The notes under the pieces were generated by a model. The model had not been told where the DNA came from, ran no database searches, and saw nothing but the letters and a program-made list of their open reading frames with translations. 64,000 nt of DNA from positions 1,531,001 through 1,595,000 of the forward strand of contig NZ_CP106679.1 in assembly GCF_025502585.1 (NCBI RefSeq). The letters run 5' to 3'. The position numbers were made by a program, and so were the translations under genes. Of the stretch, positions 1 to 7,701 are shown one piece after another (the stretch's first letter is position 1; each line of letters starts with the position of its first letter). The DNA is from Reichenbachiella agarivorans (GTDB lineage Bacteria > Bacteroidota > Bacteroidia > Cytophagales > Cyclobacteriaceae).

Positions 1-1
1 A

Positions 2-1261
2 CCAGTTTCTTTTGTTCCACAAGGACCTGTGGCTAATGAATTTTATGCGCTTGATTTTATAGAAGATCAAATCATCGCCCTTCCTACTTTGGATCTAGAT
101 GCCAATACACGGTTGAGTAACGGCAAGGGCTATTCTGTATTTAAAGGAGGACAGTGGCAGGAAGTGTTACCCAATGACATGGCTGGCATCACTAATATTG
201 CTGCTGTGGCTAGCTTTTCCGATTCGGATTACAGCGCATCTTTTTCGTCAGGCTTTTACGACATGAGTAGCGCAGTGTTGTATGATGATACCAATAGCCC
301 GCTGATGCGAGATGTTGATGGCAATGTTTTGGTTTCTGGTTTGGCTGTTGATTTCCAGCATGGTTTATGGATTGCCAATATCAGTTCCAATCCTTTGATT
401 CATATGGATCAAAATGGCGATTTCGACACTTATAGTTTTGACGGATTACAAAGCATTGAGCCAGCTTCGCTGACCCGTGACAGCTATGGTCAGCTGTGGA
501 TGCCTTTGGGACTCAGCGGAGGCAATGGTCTATTGATTTTTGATCCTAGTACCCTATCCGAACGCTATGTCAGTGCGAGCAACTCTGATATACCCTCCGA
601 TCAGATCAATGATTTGACAGTCAGTATGGATCAAGAAATGTGGATTGCTACGACATCTGGCTTGGCTTACTTCCCATATATTTATGGTGTCACTTCCAAC
701 TCTGCGGCAGATTTGATTTTGCCCACGATGAATGGCGAAGTTTTATTTGAAGACGAGGAAGTATATGCAGTTGCCATCGATGGTGGCAATAGAAAATGGG
801 TCAGTAGCAGCACAGGAGTTTATTTGCTTTCTGCAACGCTATCAGAGATCATACTCCATTTCAATACAAGCAATAGTCCGATTCCTTCCAATAAGGTAAC
901 TGACATTGCCATCAATCAGGGTACAGGGGAGGTTTTTTTTGGGACCGATCATGGCATGATCTCTTACCGATCAGATGCGATTTGGATGTCGTTAGATCAA
1001 ACTGTCGCTATCTATCCCAATCCAGTACTACCACACTATCAGGGGCAAGTGGGATTCAAAGGATTGCCCAACAATGCGCTGCTGAAGATTACAACCGTGT
1101 CTGGTAGCTTGGTCAGAGAGATACAAGGGTACGGCACTGCTGCTTCTTGGGATACCAGAGACTATACAGGGAGAGCTGTGGATACAGGGGTGTATTTGGT
1201 GTTTAGTGCTACCCAAAGTGGCCTGGATACTTACGTAGGCAAAATCGCAGTAATCAAGTAA
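2..1261 (+). CDS. porZ: PorZ-like beta-propeller protein with T9SS C-terminal sorting domain (5' end outside window)
   Basis: The reading frame is open from the window edge, so the start is missing; the GTG at 29 is internal. The visible part (about 419 residues) has repeated propeller-type blades (for example MWIATTSGLAYFP, KWVSSSTGVYLL, VFFGTDHGMISY), as in two-component-regulator-propeller proteins. It ends in a type A type IX secretion tail: YPNP, then a short beta-rich domain with WDTRDYTGRAVDTGVYLV and a terminal GKIAVIK. Known family: PorZ is a T9SS-exported surface protein of the attachment complex that helps anchor cargo to the outer membrane. The stop codon overlaps the recO start by one base (TAATG), so the two genes are translationally coupled. 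The propeller and tail are clear; PorZ rather than another propeller protein is inference from architecture and the recO neighbour. Confidence 0.7.
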   Translation, partial: PVSFVPQGPVANEFYALDFIEDQIIALPTLDLDANTRLSNGKGYSVFKGGQWQEVLPNDMAGITNIAAVASFSDSDYSASFSSGFYDMSSAVLYDDTNSPLMRDVDGNVLVSGLAVDFQHGLWIANISSNPLIHMDQNGDFDTYSFDGLQSIEPASLTRDSYGQLWMPLGLSGGNGLLIFDPSTLSERYVSASNSDIPSDQINDLTVSMDQEMWIATTSGLAYFPYIYGVTSNSAADLILPTMNGEVLFEDEEVYAVAIDGGNRKWVSSSTGVYLLSATLSEIILHFNTSNSPIPSNKVTDIAINQGTGEVFFGTDHGMISYRSDAIWMSLDQTVAIYPNPVLPHYQGQVGFKGLPNNALLKITTVSGSLVREIQGYGTAASWDTRDYTGRAVDTGVYLVFSATQSGLDTYVGKIAVIK

Positions 1262-1953
1262 TGCTGCACAAAACCAAAGGCATCGTACTCAACTATATCA
1301 AGTACAAGGAGACCTCCATCATTGCGAGAATATATACAGCGGAGTTTGGTCTCCAATCCTATATCATCAATGGAGTCAGAAGTCAAAGATCCAAGAAAGG
1401 ATTGGCGCTCCTCCAGCCGCTTACACTTTTGGACATGGTCGTCTATCACAAGGGTAACAAAGTTGATCAACTGCAACGTATTTCCGAATACAAATCGGCA
1501 TACACTTTTAGCAGTATTCCGTTTGATGTCAAAAAGTCTTCCATGGCGTTGTTTGTCACAGAGTTGCTTTCCAAGGTGTTGAAAGAAGAAGACGAGCGCG
1601 GGGTTGTTTTCGAATTCCTTTGTCACTTTGTGATGGTTTTGGATCAAAAAAGAGAAGGATTCGAAAGTCTCCATGTGTATTTGATGGTGCATCTGACCCA
1701 TTTTATTGGTTTTGGTATCCACCAAAAAATAGATCTAGAGAATGACAATATTCTCCAACGAGTCAATACCAGTTTTGATGAGATATACGACACCCTTCTG
1801 CATCTAAACGCTTGTGATCTCAATGATCCCATCCTGCTCGACAACCGACTCAGGAAGGATTGTCTGAGCTACATGATCAATTATTACACCCATCATATTG
1901 AGGGATTCAACGAACTTCGCTCTCTGGCCATCTTGGGACAAATATTTAGATAG
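1261..1953 (+). CDS. recO: DNA repair protein RecO
   Basis: This 230-residue protein matches RecO in length and in its N-terminal OB-fold signature (KTKGIVLNYIKYKETSIIARIYT, followed by G..SYIINGVRSQ). The helical C-terminal domain lacks the zinc-binding cysteine cluster found in some RecO proteins, a common state in this phylum as far as I recall. RecO anneals single strands and, with RecR, loads RecA onto SSB-coated DNA in RecF-pathway repair. It starts at an ATG overlapping the preceding stop by one base, so it is co-transcribed and probably translationally coupled with the PorZ-like gene. No terminator is evident in the 90 bp before the next gene. Confidence 0.9.
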   Translation: MLHKTKGIVLNYIKYKETSIIARIYTAEFGLQSYIINGVRSQRSKKGLALLQPLTLLDMVVYHKGNKVDQLQRISEYKSAYTFSSIPFDVKKSSMALFVTELLSKVLKEEDERGVVFEFLCHFVMVLDQKREGFESLHVYLMVHLTHFIGFGIHQKIDLENDNILQRVNTSFDEIYDTLLHLNACDLNDPILLDNRLRKDCLSYMINYYTHHIEGFNELRSLAILGQIFR

Positions 1954-2044
1954 TCTGTCACGACTTTGAGCCAGATATATTAATTTAACAGCCAAATAAA
2001 GCAGCATAGGATATTTATATCTGACAATCATTAACCCCAAATCC

Positions 2045-3016
2045 ATGAGCGAATACTTGTATGACCATGTGCCGTCATTAGATCTGGCAGACTTTACATC
2101 TGGAGACCCTGTAAGCAAGGCTAAATTTGTGGCCGAATTAGGCAAGGCCTACAACAATATTGGTTTTGTAGCGATCAAGAATCATGGCTTGTCAGACCAA
2201 CTGATACGGGATCTTTATCAGAAAATACAAGCATTTTATGCATTGCCTGTTGAGATAAAGGAGAAGTATGAGATTCCAGAGTTGTTTGGTCAGCGTGGCT
2301 ATGTAGGCAAAGGAAAGGAGCATGCCAAAGGGAGAAAAACAGGTGATTTGAAAGAGTTCTACCATGTCGGTCAGATCGTAGAGGACAATGATCCAATCAA
2401 GGAACAATACCCAGATAACATATGGCCAGTTGAGATAGAAGGATTTGATATAGTCACGTCAGAGGCCTACAAAACATTAGAGGCAACTGGGAAAGTGATG
2501 CTGCGAGCCATTGCTATTTATTTGAGTCTAGATGAAGATTACTTCGAAAGTCGCGTCCACAATGGGAACAGCATATTGCGTCCGATTCATTATTTTCCAA
2601 TAGAGAATCCAGATGAGATTCCATCTGATGCAGTTCGTGCTGCAGAGCATGGAGATATCAATTTGATTACTTTGTTGATGGGAGCCAGTGCAGATGGCTT
2701 GCAGGTCAAAAGAATTGATGGAGAATGGATTCCTATCACAGCTTTGCCTGATCAGATTGTGGTAAATGTTGGAGATATGCTGGCGCGATTGACCAATGAC
2801 AAATTGAAGTCTACCATACATAGGGTTGTCAATCCACCACGTGAATTGATGAAAACATCCAGGTTTTCCATTCCCTTTTTTATGCACCCTAGAGCTGAGA
2901 TGGATTTGACTTGTCTAGCCAACTGTATTGACGAGAGTCACCCCAAACAATTTGAAGATATTACAGCAGGGGAGTTTTTGCATCAGCGATTGGCTGAGAT
3001 CGGCCTAAAGAAATGA
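2045..3016 (+). CDS. 2-oxoglutarate/Fe(II)-dependent oxygenase, isopenicillin N synthase family
   Basis: The protein has 323 residues. An N-terminal DIOX_N-type segment (GFVAIKNHGL at 40-49) is followed by the double-stranded beta-helix oxygenase core. The iron ligands are visible as H202 and D204 (EHGDINLITLL) and H259 (STIHRVVNPP). R273 and S275 (RFSIPFF) fit the RxS 2-oxoglutarate carboxylate-binding motif. It should be a soluble cytosolic oxygenase that hydroxylates or desaturates a small molecule; the substrate cannot be read from sequence. Its stop overlaps the start of the chromate-transporter-like gene by four bases (ATGA), so the two are translationally coupled, which is an unusual pairing. 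Confidence 0.88.
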   Translation: MSEYLYDHVPSLDLADFTSGDPVSKAKFVAELGKAYNNIGFVAIKNHGLSDQLIRDLYQKIQAFYALPVEIKEKYEIPELFGQRGYVGKGKEHAKGRKTGDLKEFYHVGQIVEDNDPIKEQYPDNIWPVEIEGFDIVTSEAYKTLEATGKVMLRAIAIYLSLDEDYFESRVHNGNSILRPIHYFPIENPDEIPSDAVRAAEHGDINLITLLMGASADGLQVKRIDGEWIPITALPDQIVVNVGDMLARLTNDKLKSTIHRVVNPPRELMKTSRFSIPFFMHPRAEMDLTCLANCIDESHPKQFEDITAGEFLHQRLAEIGLKK

Positions 3017-4215
3017 CAATACGTAAAGTTCGATATTACATCTTCCTCAAGGATGTCATTGTACTGGCTGTCACTGCATTTGGTGGGCCGCAAGCTCATT
3101 TTGGGATGATGTTGGATATGTTGGTCAAGAAACGTCGTTATTTGGATGAGCAGGAATTTATAGAGTTGCATGCCTTGTGTCAATTTTTGCCTGGCCCCAC
3201 TTCTACACAAACTTTGACAGCCATTGGCTTCAAGGTTGGAGGCCCCAATCTTGCCTATTTGACTTTGTTAGTATGGATCATACCTGCGTTTTTAGTCATG
3301 TCTACTGCAGGGGTTATGATTTCTTCCCTTGAAAGTTATGACATCTCCTTGGAGTTTACCCGTTTCATCCAACCTATGGCGGTCGGGATTGTTTCTTATT
3401 CTGCCTTTTTGATTATCAAAAAAGTCATACATACTAAACTCGCAGTAGGGCTGATGTTGATGTCAGCTGTATGCAGTTTTTTGATCCGCACACCTTATGT
3501 TTTTCCAGCTTTGATTTTAGTGGGAGGTGCTATTACTGCTTTTGATTACAAAAGACATGAAAAGGAACCTAGAAATAAGATAGAAATACAATGGTCTAAT
3601 TTTTTCTTGTGGGCTGGCGTGTTGGTAGGCGCAGCACTTGTAGGGGCAGTTACAAAATGGCGAGGTATTGATTTATTTGAAAATTTTTATAGAATTGGCA
3701 GCTTGATCTTTGGTGGGGGGCAGGTATTGGTGCCTCACTTGTACACAGAGTTTGTCGAGTTCAAGCGTTATCTTAGTTCTGAAGAATTCCTCTCTGGCTA
3801 TGCGCTGGTTCAAGCTGTACCTGGCCCTGTCTTTTCTTTTGCAGGATTCGTCGGGGCAGTATCTATGAGGGATTATGGTATCACTGGGCAATATCTGGGC
3901 GGATTTTTGTCCGCGGTAGGTGTGTTCTTGCCAGGTGCTTTTTTGATATTTTTTGTGATTCGTTTTTGGGATGAGCTCAAGAAATTCCGAATCGTCAAGG
4001 CCTCTTTGGATGGAATCAATGCGGTAAGTGCTGGGATGATTATTGCCGCGGCTTTGTTACTCTCTTTGCCACTATTCAACACCAACATGGTTTCGACCGA
4101 GAGTAGTTACCTCAATATAGGAATCATAGTGTCTACCTTTTTGGTATTGACCTTCACCAAAATACCAACCCCTATTTTGATCATAGCAGGATTGATTTTG
4201 GGGATAGTGTTGTAG
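3013..4215 (+). CDS. chrA: Chromate transporter (CHR family, two-domain ChrA)
   Basis: This 400-residue, strongly hydrophobic protein contains two homologous CHR halves. Each half has the family hallmarks: FGGPQAHFGMM at 23-33 with QFLPGPTSTQ at 57-66 in the first, and GGGQVLVPHL with QAVPGPVFSFAGF in the second. That makes it the long, fused ChrA type with about 10-12 membrane segments. Known family members export chromate or related oxyanions across the inner membrane, but many have no proven chromate role. It overlaps the upstream oxygenase by four bases, implying coupled translation. No chrB or chromate reductase is nearby, so the real substrate is open. Confidence 0.88.
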   Translation: MTIRKVRYYIFLKDVIVLAVTAFGGPQAHFGMMLDMLVKKRRYLDEQEFIELHALCQFLPGPTSTQTLTAIGFKVGGPNLAYLTLLVWIIPAFLVMSTAGVMISSLESYDISLEFTRFIQPMAVGIVSYSAFLIIKKVIHTKLAVGLMLMSAVCSFLIRTPYVFPALILVGGAITAFDYKRHEKEPRNKIEIQWSNFFLWAGVLVGAALVGAVTKWRGIDLFENFYRIGSLIFGGGQVLVPHLYTEFVEFKRYLSSEEFLSGYALVQAVPGPVFSFAGFVGAVSMRDYGITGQYLGGFLSAVGVFLPGAFLIFFVIRFWDELKKFRIVKASLDGINAVSAGMIIAAALLLSLPLFNTNMVSTESSYLNIGIIVSTFLVLTFTKIPTPILIIAGLILGIVL

Positions 4216-4618
4216 TGATTGATATTTCTCCTGAGGTACATCAGACTCAATTCTCCCTCGATTATGGTCATGATTTTATGTTAAGAATGAAGTGGTTCAA
4301 AATAAAAGACACTTCCCGAGAGGGAAGTGTCCGTTTCATTCATACAACCTGAAACTTTCCAAATTATAATAGCTGGGGATCTTGTCAGGTGGCCCTGTTA
4401 GAACCAAAATTTGGGACGAAGGTGCAGACTCGCTGTACTTTCTGTTGCAAGTATAGGAGGAATAAATCAGGGGCTAAATTTAATTCGACAGACCGCTTTC
4501 AAAGGTCGATGATATGGGCTGCATACTCGTCCAATCTACCAAGAGAATGATTTAATAGATAAAGGCTGAATAATAGAAGACGAATGAAAAGGAAACTTAG
4601 ATAAAAGGCTAAATGAGA
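4216..4618. other. Gene-poor stretch with minus-strand coding remnant and hairpin
   Basis: This 403-bp stretch has no intact gene. On the minus strand, 4473 to 4336 is open for 45 codons and ends in TGA. Its translation looks protein-like (contains QILVLTGPPDKIPSYY and ends FRLYE) but is preceded by a TAG codon and has no start. The frame next to it also reads plausibly for a short way around 4540-4500 (LGRLDEYAAH). This fits the decayed 3' end of a minus-strand gene just upstream of a strong hairpin. It could also be chance. The rest shows nothing I can identify. Confidence 0.4.
4305..4331 (-). terminator. Rho-independent terminator, minus strand
   Basis: A perfect 10-bp stem (GACACTTCCC / GGGAAGTGTC, 4308-4317 and 4322-4331) closes a GAGA loop. 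Read on the minus strand it is followed by TTTTATTTT, so it terminates minus-strand transcription coming from the BASS gene, the small ORF and the coding remnant. There is no T-run on the plus side. Confidence 0.7.
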
Positions 4619-4837
4619 TTAAATGAACTCGTAAATATTGGATCTACGGATTGAGTTCAAAAACCTCAGTCTTGAAATAAGCTTTTGACGAAAGGCATGA
4701 TTGATCCCTTCGAAACTGTCGAGAATGACAAAATTTTCAGATTGATTACTGTTTTTGATGATTGCCATGTATTCTTGCTTGTCACCAAATTGGTATTCTT
4801 TTTCTGCGGGATTATACCAGATGAATTCAGTTTTCAT
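4619..4837 (-). CDS. Small hypothetical protein (72 aa)
   Basis: The 72-residue ORF has a natural-looking, charged composition (MKTEFIWYNPAEKEYQFG at the N-terminus), unlike the shadow frames elsewhere. It has no signal peptide or membrane segment. It lies 56 bp downstream of the BASS transporter on the same strand, with the terminator at 4305-4331 beyond it, so it could be the last gene of that transcript. No Shine-Dalgarno sequence is seen, which is normal for this phylum. I do not assign a function. The tail (IRRSNIYEFI) may be altered, because the downstream DNA looks degraded. Confidence 0.55.
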   Translation of the reverse strand: MKTEFIWYNPAEKEYQFGDKQEYMAIIKNSNQSENFVILDSFEGINHAFRQKLISRLRFLNSIRRSNIYEFI

Positions 4838-4893
4838 TACAATAAATTATACTGTAAGTACAATTATAATCATTTTCAGATCAAAAAGTATAA

Positions 4894-5817
4894 CTAGTAC
4901 AGGGAGGAAACGACTTCATTTGGAGGCCTTTTTGACCAATACCAAGAAATAAGCGCTCCAGAAATGAGGTGCCAAACACCCCACCATGCGGCAATGAGCG
5001 CCATGCCTCCCAAACCTCCAAAATACTCAAATATAATAACCAAGGCTAGCCCAGAGTTTTGAATGCCCGTTTCGATGGTAACAGAGCGTTGGTTTTTGTC
5101 TGATAATCTGGCCATTTTGGAAGTGACCAAACCTATACCCAACGCTATCAGATTGTGTATCAGCACAATAAAAAGAATGTTGAAAATATATTCCACGAAA
5201 TATTCAAAGTTGGCTTTGAGTGCAAAAACCACAAAGGCTCCAAATATGATAATAGATAACTTCTTGATGGGTTTGTAGATTTTATGGGTCGTGAGGGGAT
5301 ACTTTTTTCGGAAGCTCATCCCTGCAAATAAGGGAATGACTAGAATAATGACGACTGTCATGATGACATCCCATATATCAATTTTTACTTTGGACAAGAG
5401 CTGGGCAGTAGGCTCATAGCGCTGAGCCCAAAAGGCAAAACTCAAGGGCGTAACGATAAAGGATAGACTGGAGGTCAATGCAGTCAAGCTCACAGATAGT
5501 GCAACGTTGGCTTTGGACAGAGAGCTGTAGAAGTTGGATACATTGCCGCCAGGACAGGCAGCTACGAGCATCATGCCTAGTGCCATACTAGGTGCAGGCT
5601 CTAGTACAATCACCAACAAATAGGTCAAAAATGGAAGAAAAAGGAGCTGAGCGACCAACCCTACGATGATAGGTCTCGGTGTTTTGAATAGCAGTTTGAA
5701 GCTGTCGAACTTGAGCTCCAACGCCACACCAAACATGATGAATGCCAGACAAATGTTGAGGAGTAATAGTGAGTCTTTGCTGAAATGCAAGACCACATGA
5801 TCCAGTGATTCTTTCAT
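4894..5817 (-). CDS. Bile acid:sodium symporter family (BASS/SBF) transporter
   Basis: This 307-residue integral membrane protein has about nine or ten hydrophobic segments. The BASS hallmark ACPGGNVSN at 87-95 (the broken-helix, sodium-binding region) is present, as is the later ETGIQNSGLALVI motif, which resembles the second crossover motif. Family members are sodium-coupled importers of organic anions such as bile acids, pantothenate, pyruvate or 2-keto acids. Substrate cannot be assigned here. It is transcribed in the same direction as the upstream protease gene at 5861-7504, with only a 43-bp gap, so the two may share a transcript. Confidence 0.88.
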   Translation of the reverse strand: MKESLDHVVLHFSKDSLLLLNICLAFIMFGVALELKFDSFKLLFKTPRPIIVGLVAQLLFLPFLTYLLVIVLEPAPSMALGMMLVAACPGGNVSNFYSSLSKANVALSVSLTALTSSLSFIVTPLSFAFWAQRYEPTAQLLSKVKIDIWDVIMTVVIILVIPLFAGMSFRKKYPLTTHKIYKPIKKLSIIIFGAFVVFALKANFEYFVEYIFNILFIVLIHNLIALGIGLVTSKMARLSDKNQRSVTIETGIQNSGLALVIIFEYFGGLGGMALIAAWWGVWHLISGALISWYWSKRPPNEVVSSLY

Positions 5818-5860
5818 ATTCTAGTGCGTTGCAGCTCGCAATATATATGATCTGATGTTT

Positions 5861-7504
5861 TTATTTATGTAGGATGCTTTTGTATTTGTTGGAGTCTTTG
5901 ACTGTCAGGATTGCTGTCACCACATCAGAATCACTACTCAGCGTTGCTTCTAGTACTCCTTTGTTCAGATAGTATCTACGGATGATCTCTAGTTCCAAGC
6001 GTCTTTTTATTTCTTTTTTGAAGTTGACCATGCCGTTAGATTTTAATCGGTGGATTTCGTGATTGATCCGTGTGATTTCATGATTTAGTTGGGCATACAC
6101 TTGGTCTTCATTGGCTGCTTCGCTCAGGAGTGCGATGGATTTTTCTATGTTGGATGGGTTTTCAAATTTTTGGGTGGCTACCCATTTGGCAAAGTGGTTA
6201 TATTCTTCATCTGACAATTTAAAGTCTGTAGGCTCTGCAATCTTCTCATGGGAGTAATAATATTTGGTCGCATAATCAAATACCAAACCACCGCCGATGA
6301 GGTTTTCGGTGTAGGAAGATAATTTTTCTAAGGAGACTTTGATATCAGGATCTACTCCGCCACCGTCGTACACGACACGATTATTAGCCGTGAAAAAGGC
6401 TTCTTTGACCGAGTCAGCAAAGACGAGCGCTTTGCCTTCTGCATCTTTGTGCTGGTAATCGAGCTCCTGAATACAGCGCCCACTTGGTATGTAATATTTG
6501 GCAGTTGTCACTTTGAGTTGGGAGTTATAGGATAATGGTCGGGTCACTTGTACCAGTCCCTTGCCAAACGATTTTTGGCCGATGATCACACCTCGATCAT
6601 AGTCTTGGATCACACCTGATACAATCTCAGAGGCAGAAGCACTGCCATGATCGATGAGTACAGCCATCGGTATATCTAGATCCAACGGGTCGTTTTTGGC
6701 AACATAGGACAAGCTTTGAGCTTGAGTTTTACCTCGGGTCTCCACAATGCCAGAGCCTTTGGGGACAAACAGGTTACAAATTTCGACAGCTTCATTGAGC
6801 AAGCCACCTGGGTTGCCTCGCAGATCAAAGATCAGGTATTGAGCACCTTGTTTTTTGAGTTCTTGCACAGCAGCTTGTACATCTTCTGAGGCATTTCTAG
6901 TGAACTCGCTCAATCTAAAATAACCCACATTCTCATTGAGGATTGTTTTGTAGGCGATATTGGGGATGGTGATATTTTTGCGCTCCACTTTAAAAGTGTA
7001 GGGGTGTGTGCCGTTTCGTTCTACACCGATTGATAGGGTTGTGCCAGATTGACCTTTGATCAGTTTTCCTATTTCTTCGTCACTCATGCCCTTGACTGAT
7101 TTGCCATCAATATTGACGATTTCGTCTCCGATCTTGAGTCCGGCAGTTTTGGCAGGAGACTCTTCGTACATGTTGAGTACCAAGTGTCTGTTGTTGATTC
7201 GATTGGAGAGAATCCCAATGCCGCCGTATTCGCCAGTGGCATTGGTACGAAAATCCTCAATATCGTCCTCTGGGATATAAACTGTATAGGGATCCAGCTT
7301 GTTGAGCATGGCGTCTATGCTGGTCTTGATTAGTGTGTTGGGGTTGATGTCATCTACATAGTAGGTGTTGACTTCTGAGTACAGTGAGGAAAAGATATCT
7401 ATGTTTTTGGCTATCGCAAAATAGCGGTCATCATGGGAAAAAGACCATAGGCTAAATGCTGTGATGGGAATCAGCAGCAACAGAAACAACTTTTTTCTTA
7501 ACAT
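5861..7504 (-). CDS. ctpA: C-terminal processing peptidase, S41 family (CtpA/Prc type)
   Basis: The protein has 547 residues. A hydrophobic N-terminal anchor or signal (about 5-20) is followed by a PDZ domain (about 92-175; YGGIGI and GLKIGDEIVNIDG) and an S41 catalytic domain (about 185-345). The Ser/Lys dyad can be placed at S290 in GSASASE and K315 in KSFGKGLVQ. A long charged C-terminal extension (about 350-547) follows, as in Bacteroidota members. It acts in the periplasm, cleaving misfolded or precursor proteins near their C-termini after recognition by the PDZ domain. It is the first gene of a likely minus-strand transcript including the BASS gene. Confidence 0.92.
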   Translation of the reverse strand: MLRKKLFLLLLIPITAFSLWSFSHDDRYFAIAKNIDIFSSLYSEVNTYYVDDINPNTLIKTSIDAMLNKLDPYTVYIPEDDIEDFRTNATGEYGGIGILSNRINNRHLVLNMYEESPAKTAGLKIGDEIVNIDGKSVKGMSDEEIGKLIKGQSGTTLSIGVERNGTHPYTFKVERKNITIPNIAYKTILNENVGYFRLSEFTRNASEDVQAAVQELKKQGAQYLIFDLRGNPGGLLNEAVEICNLFVPKGSGIVETRGKTQAQSLSYVAKNDPLDLDIPMAVLIDHGSASASEIVSGVIQDYDRGVIIGQKSFGKGLVQVTRPLSYNSQLKVTTAKYYIPSGRCIQELDYQHKDAEGKALVFADSVKEAFFTANNRVVYDGGGVDPDIKVSLEKLSSYTENLIGGGLVFDYATKYYYSHEKIAEPTDFKLSDEEYNHFAKWVATQKFENPSNIEKSIALLSEAANEDQVYAQLNHEITRINHEIHRLKSNGMVNFKKEIKRRLELEIIRRYYLNKGVLEATLSSDSDVVTAILTVKDSNKYKSILHK

Positions 7505-7701
7505 AACAAATCTGTTGATCTCAGATGAGGCACAAAAATATCACATTATTTTTACTCTATTGTGATTCTCAGCCACCTCATAGTTGAATGGCTAACTAGA
7601 ATTTTCGATATTTAGTTTTAAATTCAAGCATATTTCATACTACGGACAAATAGTAGAGAAGTTAAATTTTTGATCATTCAACTAATACCAACGACCAAAT
7701 A

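Noticed and set aside
1231-1725. 164-codon minus-strand ORF
   Set aside because: Antisense to recO, which is clearly the coding strand by family match.
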